43,458 bases of DNA from UBA7446 sp024639165 (GCA_024639165.1 JAHEIX010000009.1:1-43458); one strand, 5' to 3'; counted from the stretch's first letter, positions 7,034 to 15,453 are shown. The notes: generated from the sequence alone by a model not told the origin. Made by a program: numbers and translations.

Positions 7034-7254
7034 TCACCGGTCTATCCACTTGGTGACATAGTTCGTTACTGCTTTGGGATTGTCAATGAGTTCATAATCT
7101 CCCACAGTAATACCTCCTAGTACCGTTCTTGTTTCGTAGAAGTTCTACTCACTTTAAGAATCAAATACTTGTTATTCGAGTCCCATTTACAATTTAGTGC
7201 CTTAAATTCCTGTGTTAACGTTGTAAAAAAGTGCCGAAAAAATGCCGAGAGCAT
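7034..7254 (-). pseudogene. Decayed coding remnant on the minus strand
   Basis: Starting at an ATG (7252-7254), the minus strand reads MLSAFFRHFFTTLTQEFKAL and continues through CKWDSNNKYLILKVSRTSTK to a stop at 7117-7119. Shifting frame just before that stop, the sequence continues VLGGITVGDYELIDNPKAVT, then NYVTKWIDR, and stops at 7034-7036. The two halves look like one protein broken by a frameshift. No family is recognised. The rest of 7001-7326 shows no other feature I can support. Confidence 0.3.
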
Positions 7255-7326
7255 ACTTTTTTTGTAATTTTAAGCATCAATTACATGTAAGTGCCAAACT
7301 AAACGTATAGCTGGTTTAAAGAAGAA

Positions 7327-7353
7327 AACCCCTCGATTTCTCGAAGGGTTTTT
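7327..7353 (-). terminator. Hairpin terminator downstream of tRNA-His
   Basis: An inverted repeat of about 10 bp (aacccctcga / tcgaagggtt, one mismatch, loop tttc) is flanked by A-rich and T-rich runs on either side. It lies 5 bases past the 3' end of tRNA-His and should end that transcript. The symmetric flanks would also let it work on the plus strand. Confidence 0.75.
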
Positions 7354-7357
7354 CTTG

Positions 7358-7432
7358 GGTGGAAGACCGGTCTCGAACCGGCGACCTCTAGAACCACAAT
7401 CTAGCGCTCTAACCAACTGAGCTACAACCACC
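7358..7432 (-). tRNA. tRNA-His (GTG)
   Basis: The minus strand folds as a cloverleaf: D-stem GCTC/GAGC, anticodon stem CTAGA/TCTAG with loop TTGTGGT (anticodon GTG), and T-stem GCCGG/CCGGT with loop TTCGAGA. The extra 5' G expected for histidine tRNA (G-1, opposite C73) is encoded. The 3' CCA is not encoded. The acceptor stem as read has U-U oppositions at 5-68 and 6-67. It has its own promoter (7446-7474) and terminator (7327-7353). Confidence 0.95.
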
Positions 7433-7445
7433 ATTTTCTAGGATG

Positions 7446-7474
7446 CAAATGTACTACGTTTTTAGAGAATCCAA
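7446..7474 (-). promoter_or_regulatory. Promoter of tRNA-His
   Basis: The minus strand has TTG (7472-7474), 18 bases, then TACATTTG (7446-7453), matching the Bacteroidota TTG/TAnnTTTG promoter with slightly short spacing. The tRNA 5' end is 13 bases downstream of the box. Confidence 0.65.
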
Positions 7475-7482
7475 AACAGCTT

Positions 7483-8199
7483 TTACATCAAATCGTTTAT
7501 ACGGTCAACAGCCAATAAACGCGTGGCTGTAAACCCTTCTGCATGATCAACCCCAATAAGTCTTCCCAGATTGGCAGCACGGTATTTAACACTATCCATA
7601 AAGTTTTGACTGCTGATGGGTGTTTCGGGTGCTGACGTTTTTGGGTTAAAAAATTGTGAGGCATAGGCGTTAACCGCCTTAAGTTTGGTGTCCATATGGG
7701 CGCTTATATCCACCACAAAGTCAGGATGGGCTTCATTCCATTGGATATAGTGATACACTTGCTTTGGGCGCCATGCTTCCTGTGGTTGTCCATCATACGT
7801 GGTCTTTACTTGCTGTAATCCGCTCAAAAAACAACTTTCTACCACCAATGCAGCTGCGCGGCCGTGATCGGGGTGACGGTCAGAAACAGCGTTGCAAAGC
7901 ACCATTTCGGGTTTTAAAAAACGAATATATGCAGCCAATTGCAATTGATGTGCCTTGTCATTTTTAAAAAAACCATCGGCAAAATTGAGGTTATATCGAG
8001 CTTTAGCACCTAAAATTCTAGCTGCCGCTTTAGCTTCACTTGCACGGATTTCAGCCGTCCCTCTAGTTCCAAGTTCTCCTTGCGTAAGATCGAGAATGGC
8101 TACCTGCTTGCCATTGGCCATTTCTTTGGCCAGCGTTCCAGCACAAGAAAGCTCTACATCATCAGGGTGCGCCCCTATGGCAAGGATGTCTATTTTCAT
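7483..8199 (-). CDS. bshB1: Bacillithiol biosynthesis deacetylase BshB1
   Basis: A 238-residue zinc-dependent LmbE/PIG-L family amidase. It removes the acetyl group from GlcNAc-malate, the second step of bacillithiol synthesis in the cytoplasm. The family signature is seen as AIGAHPDDVELSCAG near the N-terminus (His, Asp and Asp as metal and catalytic residues) and SDRHPDHGRAA near residue 110. The ATG at 8199 is preferred over a start 6 codons upstream because the protein then begins MKIDILAIGAHPDD as in the family. The gene starts 2 bases after the stop of the peroxidase gene, so the two form an operon for thiol redox metabolism. BshA and BshC are not in this window. Confidence 0.9.
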   Translation of the reverse strand: MKIDILAIGAHPDDVELSCAGTLAKEMANGKQVAILDLTQGELGTRGTAEIRASEAKAAARILGAKARYNLNFADGFFKNDKAHQLQLAAYIRFLKPEMVLCNAVSDRHPDHGRAAALVVESCFLSGLQQVKTTYDGQPQEAWRPKQVYHYIQWNEAHPDFVVDISAHMDTKLKAVNAYASQFFNPKTSAPETPISSQNFMDSVKYRAANLGRLIGVDHAEGFTATRLLAVDRINDLM

Positions 8200-8201
8200 T
8201 T

Positions 8202-8744
8202 TTAGCTTTTTATCCAATCTAACACAACGGGGTCATCGGGTTGTGTACGAGGGGAAATTACCGCTTCCAAATGACCATTTTCATCGATGAGATACTTTTG
8301 AAAATTCCATTTAACCGAACTGTCCTTTACGCCGTTTTTATCTTTTTTAGTAAGAAAAGCATAAAGGGGGTGTTGGCTTTTTCCTTTAACACTGATCTTA
8401 GCCATCATTGGAAAAGAAACGCCGTAATTTTTTTCACAAAAGGCTTTGATATCTTCATTACTTCCGGGTTCTTGCCACATGAAATTATTGGCTGGGAAAC
8501 CAACAATAACAAAATTTTGGTCTTTGTACTCTTGATAAAGGGCTTCTAACTTTTTGTATTGAGGCGTCAGACCGCATTTGGAGGCCGTATTTACAATCAT
8601 AACTTTCTTTCCCTTGAGTGATTCAAGCGAAAAAGGCTTGCCGTTTATGTCCTCAACAGTAAACGTGTGAATTGAATTTTTCATAGTAGTAGGTTGAGCA
8701 TAACTAAAACATGCGACAAGCAGTACTATATACATAATGCGCAT
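8202..8744 (-). CDS. Glutathione peroxidase family protein (exported form)
   Basis: A 180-residue thioredoxin-fold peroxidase. It has a signal peptide (MRIMYIVLLVACFSYAQ), then NTASKCGLTPQY with the peroxidatic Cys in place of Sec, FPANNFMWQEPGS with the active-site Gln, and VKWNFQKYLID with the active-site Trp and Asn. These are the three signature blocks of the GPx family. Such non-animal enzymes usually take electrons from thioredoxin, not glutathione. A second Cys in IKAFCEKNYG could be the resolving residue. The signal peptide places it in the periplasm. It is the first gene of a two-gene operon with bshB1. No strict promoter box was found in the 45 bases before it. Confidence 0.88.
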   Translation of the reverse strand: MRIMYIVLLVACFSYAQPTTMKNSIHTFTVEDINGKPFSLESLKGKKVMIVNTASKCGLTPQYKKLEALYQEYKDQNFVIVGFPANNFMWQEPGSNEDIKAFCEKNYGVSFPMMAKISVKGKSQHPLYAFLTKKDKNGVKDSSVKWNFQKYLIDENGHLEAVISPRTQPDDPVVLDWIKS

Positions 8745-8789
8745 AGGTAAATTTTTAAGCTAAGGTAAGCAATTGAGGAAAATAACGAT

Positions 8790-9077
8790 CTAAACAATTT
8801 CAGCACTTAGTCCTGCAGCGTGTAGTCGAATACATTTGGGCTCCAACTCATCGTAAGAACCACGTTTAACAGAACATTTGCCTTTGTAGTGCACTATAAG
8901 CGAACATTGCTCAGCCTGCTCTGGTGTGTGCTCACACACTTCAATCAGAGTACTGATGACATGATCGAAGGTATTGACATCGTCATTGTACAGTATGATT
9001 TCGTGCAAACGAGAGGATTCAACGGCTACTTCTCGCTGTGCTTGCTCTTGTTCTTTTGTTTTTTCAAAGTAAATCAT
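8790..9077 (-). CDS. clpS: ATP-dependent Clp protease adaptor ClpS
   Basis: A 95-residue adaptor that hands N-degron substrates to ClpA-type unfoldases. The core LYNDDVNTFDHVISTL and CEHTPEQAEQCSLIVHYKG are hallmarks, including the DD and the His used to bind the substrate N-terminus. The variable charged N-terminal extension is Glu/Gln-rich, as usual. The ATG at 9077 is chosen because it lies 5 bases after the prmA stop. A start 11 codons earlier would overlap prmA. It is the last gene of the DUF1599-tpiA-prmA-clpS run. Confidence 0.92.
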   Translation of the reverse strand: MIYFEKTKEQEQAQREVAVESSRLHEIILYNDDVNTFDHVISTLIEVCEHTPEQAEQCSLIVHYKGKCSVKRGSYDELEPKCIRLHAAGLSAEIV

Positions 9078-9082
9078 CTTTA

Positions 9083-9907
9083 CTAAAGTATAAATTTTAA
9101 GCAAATCCAACCTTCTTTTTTTGTTTTCCCTAGGGGTTTGAGTCCGTTTTCTTGAGCCAAAGCCTGTAGCGCAGCTACATCTTCTTGATGAAACCCAGAT
9201 AACAGTAAGCTGCCGTCTGGCGAAAGCATTTGAGCATAGCTAGGCAAATGGGCCAACAACACATTTCTGTTAATGTTAGCCAAAATCAAATCCGGTTTAA
9301 AGGCTGTAAAATCACCAAGGGTTTTGGTGCTAAAGGCAATATCGCGTATGTCATTCTTAGCCGCATTTTCTATGGCATTATCCACACACCAACTTTCAAT
9401 ATCAACGCCAGCAACCTTTTCAGCGCCTTGCATTTTTGCAGCAATTGCCAAAACACCCGTTCCCGTCCCCATATCTAAAACTGATTTATCAGTAACATCT
9501 ATGTCTAGAAGCTGTTCGAGCATGAGCTGTGTGGTGGCATGGTGCCCCGTACCAAAAGACATCTGTGGGTCGATGATAATTTCTTTCTTGGTGGTGGAAG
9601 CCTTGTGAAACGAAGCCCTTATGGTCCAATCGCCAACTGTAATGGGATGAAAATGTTCTTCCCAAATAGCATTCCAGTTTTGCCCTTCAAAATCTTCAAT
9701 GTTTAGGGTAGCCACTACCCCATCAAACGGAACAGCCAGGCAGGCTGCCTCAGAAATTTGAGCCACTTCGTCCAAAGCGATATATGCTGTCACCCCTGTT
9801 TCGGTATTGACAAAACTTTCAAATGGAAAGCTTGTTAGCCAAGCAGAAAAAATAGCTGTTTTATCTGTTGGATAAACACTAAAATGATAAGCACGGTAAG
9901 CTTTCAA
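9083..9907 (-). CDS. prmA: Ribosomal protein L11 methyltransferase PrmA
   Basis: A 274-residue class I SAM-dependent methyltransferase that methylates ribosomal protein L11. The N-terminal part (about 95 residues) is the L11-binding domain. The catalytic domain shows MSFGTGHHATT, the SAM-binding loop LDMGTGTGVLAIAA, the acidic strand-2 end VAGVDIE, and the family motif LANINRNVLL. It starts 2 bases after the tpiA stop and ends 5 bases before clpS. The tpiA-prmA-clpS order supports the call. Confidence 0.93.
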   Translation of the reverse strand: MKAYRAYHFSVYPTDKTAIFSAWLTSFPFESFVNTETGVTAYIALDEVAQISEAACLAVPFDGVVATLNIEDFEGQNWNAIWEEHFHPITVGDWTIRASFHKASTTKKEIIIDPQMSFGTGHHATTQLMLEQLLDIDVTDKSVLDMGTGTGVLAIAAKMQGAEKVAGVDIESWCVDNAIENAAKNDIRDIAFSTKTLGDFTAFKPDLILANINRNVLLAHLPSYAQMLSPDGSLLLSGFHQEDVAALQALAQENGLKPLGKTKKEGWICLKFIL

Positions 9908-9909
9908 AT

Positions 9910-10659
9910 TTAAAAAGCGTTGACAATCGCAGCAAAGTCTTCAGCATTAAGAGCAGCACCACCAATCAATCCGCCATCAACATCTTTTTGGGCGAAAATC
10001 TCTTTGGCGTTGGCAGGCTTTACGCTTCCCCCGTAAAGTACAGAAACGCGCTGTGCTAATGCATCGTCATATTTAGCAGCCAATACTGCTCTTATGTGTG
10101 CGTGCATTTCTTGTGCTTGAGCTGGGCTTGCGGTTTCCCCAGTTCCAATAGCCCAAACGGGCTCATAAGCTAGTGTAATATTTGCCCATTGTGAAGGCTG
10201 TAGATGAAAGAGTCCATTTGTAAGCTGACTTGTAACAAGGTCAAAGTGGGCCTCTGACTTGCGATCTTCTAACTCCTCCCCAAAACAAAAAATAACATGC
10301 ATGTCGTTTTCCAGTGCAGTATTTACTTTTTCAGCCAAAAGGGCGTCAGTCTCGTGGAAATAAGCTCTTCGTTCAGAGTGACCAAGAATAACGGTCTTTA
10401 CCCCTATGCCTTCTAACATGGCAGCCGAAACCTCACCCGTATAGGCGCCAGAGGCAGCTTGGTGCATGTTTTGGGCAGCCACTCCTATGGATGTACCAGC
10501 CGTTTGGTCTACTGCTGCTGCTAGGTGTACGTAAGACGTAGCGATGGCTACATGTACGTTGGTATCAAAAGTTTGTGCTTTTAAAGCAGCTATCAATTCC
10601 TGGCTTTCTGCGGCGTTGAGGTTCATTTTCCAGTTACCGGCTACAATTTGTTTTCTCAT
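9910..10659 (-). CDS. tpiA: Triosephosphate isomerase
   Basis: A 249-residue glycolytic TIM-barrel enzyme interconverting dihydroxyacetone phosphate and glyceraldehyde 3-phosphate. Catalytic residues are visible: Lys in GNWKMN near residue 11, His in LGHSERR near residue 95, and Glu in AYEPVWAIGTG near residue 167. The mobile loop and phosphate-binding YGGSVKP follow. Full length. It lies 2 bases downstream of the DUF1599 gene in a four-gene run. Confidence 0.97.
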   Translation of the reverse strand: MRKQIVAGNWKMNLNAAESQELIAALKAQTFDTNVHVAIATSYVHLAAAVDQTAGTSIGVAAQNMHQAASGAYTGEVSAAMLEGIGVKTVILGHSERRAYFHETDALLAEKVNTALENDMHVIFCFGEELEDRKSEAHFDLVTSQLTNGLFHLQPSQWANITLAYEPVWAIGTGETASPAQAQEMHAHIRAVLAAKYDDALAQRVSVLYGGSVKPANAKEIFAQKDVDGGLIGGAALNAEDFAAIVNAF

Positions 10660-10661
10660 GG

Positions 10662-11234
10662 TTATGATTGGTTATTTAAGTGTATCAGTGCAAATAAGGC
10701 GTAATTAATCATGTCTTGAAAGTTGGCTTCTAAACCTTCACTCACAAGCGTTTTGCCTTCGTTATTCTCAATTTGTTTTACGCGTAATAGCTTTTGTAGA
10801 ATCAAATCGGTCAGGGAGCTTACGCGCATGTCGCGCCATGCCTCGCCATAGTCATGATTCTTAAGCTCCATAAGGGCTTTGGTCGCTGCTGCGTGTTTGT
10901 TGTAATGAACCATCACCTCCTCGCTTGACAAGTCGGGCTGGTCTGCGGCACCGAGTTCCAATTGGATTAATGCCATAATAGAATAATTTACAATGCCAAT
11001 AAATTCAGGCACTTCACCCTCATCAACCTTTTTTGTTTCGAGTTGTTGCAAGGTTCTAATACGCTGTGCTTTAATAAAAATCTGATCAGTGAGAGAAGTG
11101 GGACGAAGTATGCGCCACGCACAGCCGTAATCTTTCATTTTTTGCTCAAACAACGACTTACATGTTGTTGCTGCAGTAAGAAATTGTGCTTCGGTTTGCG
11201 CCACCTGATTTGATTTGTTGTAAATTTCGCTCAA
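10662..11234 (-). CDS. DUF1599 domain protein (tandem repeat)
   Basis: A 190-residue protein made of two similar halves. The first has KMKDYGCAWRILRPTSLTDQ and the second HDYGEAWRDMRVSSLTDL, each followed by a helix with KAQRIRTLQ or KLLRVKQIE. This is the DUF1599 pattern, a domain associated with nucleotide modification; its biochemical role here is unknown. The start at 11234 is a TTG, chosen because the reading begins MSEIYNK. A GTG 9 codons later is an alternative. It is divergent from folP with 46 bases between them, an arrangement I know from other Bacteroidota, and heads the run with tpiA, prmA and clpS. Confidence 0.85.
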   Translation of the reverse strand: MSEIYNKSNQVAQTEAQFLTAATTCKSLFEQKMKDYGCAWRILRPTSLTDQIFIKAQRIRTLQQLETKKVDEGEVPEFIGIVNYSIMALIQLELGAADQPDLSSEEVMVHYNKHAAATKALMELKNHDYGEAWRDMRVSSLTDLILQKLLRVKQIENNEGKTLVSEGLEANFQDMINYALFALIHLNNQS

Positions 11235-11280
11235 AAATGAAAATGTTTTTATTTTAAACCAACTAATTTAAGCGGTATTT

Positions 11281-12111
11281 ATGAACATCTCGTGTAAAGG
11301 CAAGCTTATAGACCTGACAACACCTAAAATTATGGGGATTCTCAACCTAACCCCAGACTCCTTTTATGATGGCGGCGTATTCAACAACACAGATCGTGCA
11401 CTTGCCCAAACGGAAAAAATGCTTCTTGAAGGCGCTACTTTTATAGACGTTGGTGGAGCAAGCTCAAAACCAGGTGCAGTTGAAATTTCAATTGATGAAG
11501 AGTTGGCTAGGGTGTTGCCAATAATTGAAGAAATACAAAAAAGATTTCCTGAAGCCATCATTTCCATAGATACATACCGTAGTGTTGTTGCCCAACAAGC
11601 CGTAGCTACTGGTGCAGCCATAGTTAACGATATATCGGGTGGTAACCTAGATGCTAAAATGTTGGGTACTGTTGGTGCACTAGGAGGTGTTCCGTATATC
11701 GCTATGCACATGCAAGGGAAACCGCAAAACATGCAAGACAATCCCAGTTATGATAATGTATTGGTGGCTATTCGATCATTTTTTGCAGCAAAAATTGACG
11801 AAGCGCACAAGGCTGGCATACACGATATTATCATTGATCCAGGGTTTGGTTTCGGAAAAACGTTAGATCACAACTATTCGCTACTGAAAAGTTTAAGTAG
11901 CATGCAAATGGACGGCATACCCATATTGATTGGCCTATCGCGCAAGTCTATGATACACAAACTACTAGAAATAGAAGCTGCCGATGCGCTAAACGGCACA
12001 ACCGTATTAAATACCATTGCCTTGCAACAGGGTGCACAAATTTTACGTGTGCATGACGTCAAAGAAGCCCAACAGGCCATACACCTCATTGAAAAACTAA
12101 CGTACGCTTAA
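11281..12111 (+). CDS. folP: Dihydropteroate synthase
   Basis: A 276-residue TIM-barrel enzyme that joins p-aminobenzoate to dihydropterin pyrophosphate in folate synthesis. Signature blocks are MGILNLTPDSFYDGG, FIDVGGASSKPGA (usually QSTRPGA in other phyla), NDISGG, MHMQGKP, DPGFGFGKT and GLSRKSM, ending with RVHDVKEA. All substrate-binding blocks are intact. It precedes cdaA by 23 bases, a pairing typical of Bacteroidota. The other folate/pterin gene in the window, folE, lies 12 kb away. Confidence 0.96.
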   Translation: MNISCKGKLIDLTTPKIMGILNLTPDSFYDGGVFNNTDRALAQTEKMLLEGATFIDVGGASSKPGAVEISIDEELARVLPIIEEIQKRFPEAIISIDTYRSVVAQQAVATGAAIVNDISGGNLDAKMLGTVGALGGVPYIAMHMQGKPQNMQDNPSYDNVLVAIRSFFAAKIDEAHKAGIHDIIIDPGFGFGKTLDHNYSLLKSLSSMQMDGIPILIGLSRKSMIHKLLEIEAADALNGTTVLNTIALQQGAQILRVHDVKEAQQAIHLIEKLTYA

Positions 12112-12134
12112 CCAATTATTTGTAATTTTATAGG

Positions 12135-12920
12135 ATGTTTGATTTTTTAGATTTTAATATACTGGACATCATCGATATTGTATTGGTAGCGATGTTGCTA
12201 TACTACGCTTACCGTCTTGTTAAAGGAACTGCAGCCATCAATATTTTTGTGGGCATTGTCATACTCTATTTGATTTGGAAAATCACTGATGCGCTAAACA
12301 TGGAATTGCTCAGTAACATCCTCGGAGGATTTATGAGCGTTGGGGTATTTGCCCTTATTGTGGTTTTTCAACAAGAAATTCGCAAAATGCTATTGATGTT
12401 GGGGTCTTCAAATTTGGCAAACCGGAAGACAATCAATCGCTATCTCAGTATTTTTAATACCAATTCAAATGAAAGGGAATCATCACTTAATATTGATGCT
12501 TTGGTAAAAAGTTGTGCTTCGCTTAAAAAACAAAAAACAGGCGCACTTTTGGTTCTCGAGCGGAACAGCAGCTTAGACTTCCTCAAATCATCGGGAGTAG
12601 AAGTAAACATGGAAATTTCCATTCCTGTAATTGAAAGTATTTTTCATAAAAGCGCTCCTTTACACGATGGAGCTGCTATCATAGAAAACAACAACATCAC
12701 AACAACACGTGTTGTACTCCCTGTATCCGACAAAAGTGGGTTGCCAAAAAAATTCGGCTTGCGACATAAAGCCGCTGTTGGAATTACTGAAAAAACCGAT
12801 GCGGTAGTACTTGTGGTATCCGAAGAAACAGGTGGTATCAGCTACTTTAAGGATGGAGAAAAAATTTCTTTTGGCTCATATAAGGAGCTGCATGAAATCA
12901 TAGCCAAAGACATGGCTTAA
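12135..12920 (+). CDS. cdaA: Diadenylate cyclase CdaA
   Basis: A 261-residue membrane enzyme making cyclic di-AMP from two ATP. Residues 10-90 hold about three membrane helices (IDIVLVAMLLYYAYRL, INIFVGIVILYLIW, SVGVFALIVVFQQEIRK). The DAC domain follows, with the DGA motif in PLHDGAAII and the second motif as LRHKAAVGITE, then VVSEETGGIS. In most family members the second motif is RHR; here the last position is Lys, a conservative change. It is the second gene after folP. Its stop overlaps the stop of the convergent ABC exporter by 4 bases, so no separate terminator exists. Confidence 0.93.
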   Translation: MFDFLDFNILDIIDIVLVAMLLYYAYRLVKGTAAINIFVGIVILYLIWKITDALNMELLSNILGGFMSVGVFALIVVFQQEIRKMLLMLGSSNLANRKTINRYLSIFNTNSNERESSLNIDALVKSCASLKKQKTGALLVLERNSSLDFLKSSGVEVNMEISIPVIESIFHKSAPLHDGAAIIENNNITTTRVVLPVSDKSGLPKKFGLRHKAAVGITEKTDAVVLVVSEETGGISYFKDGEKISFGSYKELHEIIAKDMA

Positions 12921-14692
12921 AGGATGGGTTCAGCATTCACAAACTGAACTTCATAGAGATTCTTATAATGGCCTCCCGGAATTTTCAATAATTCGCTATG
13001 CGTTCCCGACTCAACTATCCTTCCCTTATCCAATACTATAATGCTGTCTGCACGCTGTATGGTGGCCAATCTGTGGGCTATTACAAGAGAGGTTTTTCCT
13101 TTTGTAATTTCCTTAGTAGCTTTTTGGATAAGCTTTTCTGCATGCGTATCAATTGAAGAAGTGGCCTCGTCTAAAACCAAAATCTTAGGTTGTATGACAT
13201 AAGCTCTTAGAAAAGCAATCAGCTGACGCTGTCCTGTTGATAGCATCCCTCCGCGTTCTTTTACATTAAAATGATAGCCGTCTGGAAGGCTAGAAATAAA
13301 GTTGTGAACCCCTATTTTTTTGGCAGCTGCAATCACATCATCTTCCGAAATAGAGGCATCCCACAAGGTAATGTTGTTGTAAATGGAATCGGCAAAAAGA
13401 AAAACATCTTGCAGCACCACACCAATTTGTTTACGCAACCAAGAGCGGTCATAGTCTTCAATGTTTACCCCATCTAAGGTAACCTTACCCCCGTCAATTT
13501 CATAAAAACGACTTAGAATATTAATAAGCGTGGACTTACCAGCACCCGTGGCACCAACCACAGCTACAGTTTCACCCGGCGCCATATTGAACGATATTCC
13601 GTGCAGGACCTTTTCATCTTCTTTGTAAGAAAATGTTACATTTTCAAAAGCAACATTACCAGAAATTTCATTGTTAGGAATACTGCCACTATTTGAAATC
13701 GATTCCTGTGTGTCAAGCACTGCCATAACACGACGAACAGCCACCATACCCATTTGAAGGGTGTTAAACTTATCCGCAATTTGACGTAGTGGACGAAACA
13801 GCATCTGCGACAACTGAATAAACAAAAAGATAATCCCCAGTGTTATTCCCGACGAACCTGCAATGACATTGAGCCCCCCAAACCACACAAGAAGTCCGAT
13901 GGTAATTGAGGTGGAAAGTTCTGCAATGGGAAAGAAAATAGAGTTATACCAAACGGTTTTCAGCCATGCCTTACGGTGTTTGTTATTGATGTCTTTAAAT
14001 GCAGCCGACTCTAGGCTTTCACGACCAAACAGTTGCACGATGCTCATGCCCGAAATACGCTCCTGTACAAAACTATTCAGGTTGGCTACTTGAGTACGCA
14101 CCTCATCAAAAGCCGACTTCATGGCTTTTTGAAATTGTCTGGTTGCAAACAGAATTAGTGGTAACACGGAAAAGACAATAATGGAGAGCTTCCAACTTAC
14201 GGTCCACATCACCACGATAACCACGATCATCTTTAATAGGTCTGCGATAATCATAAACAAGCCTTGGCTAAAAATTCCAGAAATGGTTTCAATATCACTT
14301 ACCACACGCGTAACCAAACGCCCAACGGCTGACTTGTCATAATAAGCCATTTTAAACTGTATCATGTGACGATAGAGTGCATTGCGCAAGTCGTAAATAA
14401 CGTGTTGTCCGAGCCAGTTGGCATAATAAATAAACACAAACTGAAAAATAACTTCAAGCACCAAGGTCAGAACCATAAGCGCAATAAGAAGCAACATCCC
14501 ATCATAGTCTTTTAACGTAATATAATCGTCGATGGTAATCTTGAGTAAATAGGGACTTAGGGTAGAAAATCCAGACAACAGCACCGCAGAGACCAATACC
14601 AATATAAATGTGATGCGGTAAGGCTTTGCAAAAGATAGGAGGCGCTTGAACAAGCTTACATCCAAAATGCTGTTTGATTCTTTTTTATCCAT
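12917..14692 (-). CDS. MsbA-like ABC transporter, fused permease-ATPase
   Basis: A 591-residue half-transporter with six membrane helices in the first 310 residues and an ATPase domain after about residue 340. ATPase motifs: Walker A GATGAGKSTL, Q-loop VLQDVFLFADS, signature LSTGQRQLI (SGGQ replaced by STGQ, a known variation), Walker B ILVLDEATSSID and the H-loop IAHRL. Works as a homodimer or heterodimer, probably exporting lipid or another hydrophobic substrate. The ATG at 14692 is preferred over a TTG three codons upstream. It overlaps the truA stop, suggesting coupling, and overlaps the cdaA stop on the other strand. Confidence 0.9.
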   Translation of the reverse strand: MDKKESNSILDVSLFKRLLSFAKPYRITFILVLVSAVLLSGFSTLSPYLLKITIDDYITLKDYDGMLLLIALMVLTLVLEVIFQFVFIYYANWLGQHVIYDLRNALYRHMIQFKMAYYDKSAVGRLVTRVVSDIETISGIFSQGLFMIIADLLKMIVVIVVMWTVSWKLSIIVFSVLPLILFATRQFQKAMKSAFDEVRTQVANLNSFVQERISGMSIVQLFGRESLESAAFKDINNKHRKAWLKTVWYNSIFFPIAELSTSITIGLLVWFGGLNVIAGSSGITLGIIFLFIQLSQMLFRPLRQIADKFNTLQMGMVAVRRVMAVLDTQESISNSGSIPNNEISGNVAFENVTFSYKEDEKVLHGISFNMAPGETVAVVGATGAGKSTLINILSRFYEIDGGKVTLDGVNIEDYDRSWLRKQIGVVLQDVFLFADSIYNNITLWDASISEDDVIAAAKKIGVHNFISSLPDGYHFNVKERGGMLSTGQRQLIAFLRAYVIQPKILVLDEATSSIDTHAEKLIQKATKEITKGKTSLVIAHRLATIQRADSIIVLDKGRIVESGTHSELLKIPGGHYKNLYEVQFVNAEPIL

Positions 14693-15440
14693 TTGTTTCA
14701 AAGATAGTGTTTGGATATTGAACTTGCGTCAAAAACAAACCCTGTGCGGGTGCTGAACTTCCTGCTTTGGTTCTGTCCTCACTGACTAGTATCGCTTGAA
14801 AATCAGCCAAGCTAGATTTACCAGTACCTACATCCAGCAGCGTACCGACAATGGCACGAACCATATTGCGTAAAAATCGGTTGGCTGAAATATGAAAAAT
14901 CCATTCCGAATCTGATTGCGTCCAATAAGCCTCCATAACCTTACAGTCATAGGTCTTTACATCTGTTTTAGAACGAGAAAAACATTTAAAATTGGTATGG
15001 CTCAACAGTAATTTGGCTGCAGCATTCATGGCATCCCAGTCAAGTGGTTGCGTAAAGGTATAGGCCAACTCGTGTGCAAATGGATGTTTAAATTGGACCA
15101 AGTGGTAGGCATAACTCCGTGATATTGCATCAAAACGTGCGTGGGCGTCTGTCTTTACAGGATGAATATTTACAATGGAAATATCCTGTGGAAGAAATTT
15201 ATTTAGCCGATGCGCAAGTTGTTTGACCGCCTCAGCAGTAAGTGACAAATCAACATGTGCAAACATCTGCTTGGCGTGTACGCCTGTATCTGTTCTACCG
15301 GCTGCTAGCACAGCTGTTTCTTTGCCTAACAACGTACTTAGGGCATCTTCCATTTGCTGCTGTACTGTTATAGCATTGGGTTGGCGTTGCCATCCATGAT
15401 AAGCAGTTCCTTTATATGAAAACTCTAAAAAATAACGCAA
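14685..15440 (-). CDS. truA: tRNA pseudouridine synthase TruA
   Basis: A 251-residue enzyme that makes pseudouridine at positions 38-40 of tRNA. The catalytic Asp is in AAGRTDTGVHA near residue 53. Other family blocks are YKGTAYHGWQRQPNA at the N-terminus and RFLRNMVRAIVGTLLDVG near the C-terminus. The start is taken as TTG at 15440, giving (M)RYFLEFSYKGT as in the family. The longer open frame upstream runs into the divergent phosphodiesterase gene and is rejected. The next gene (ABC exporter) overlaps its 3' end. Confidence 0.93.
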   Translation of the reverse strand: MRYFLEFSYKGTAYHGWQRQPNAITVQQQMEDALSTLLGKETAVLAAGRTDTGVHAKQMFAHVDLSLTAEAVKQLAHRLNKFLPQDISIVNIHPVKTDAHARFDAISRSYAYHLVQFKHPFAHELAYTFTQPLDWDAMNAAAKLLLSHTNFKCFSRSKTDVKTYDCKVMEAYWTQSDSEWIFHISANRFLRNMVRAIVGTLLDVGTGKSSLADFQAILVSEDRTKAGSSAPAQGLFLTQVQYPNTIFETNG

Positions 15441-15445
15441 AGGTG

Positions 15446-15453
15446 TAATTTTG
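15446..15453 (+). promoter_or_regulatory. Bacteroidota -7 promoter box for the YfcE-like gene
   Basis: TAATTTTG is an exact TAnnTTTG match ending 7 bases before the ATG at 15461, so the leader would be only a few bases long. It lies between the start codons of truA and the phosphodiesterase gene. Confidence 0.5.
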
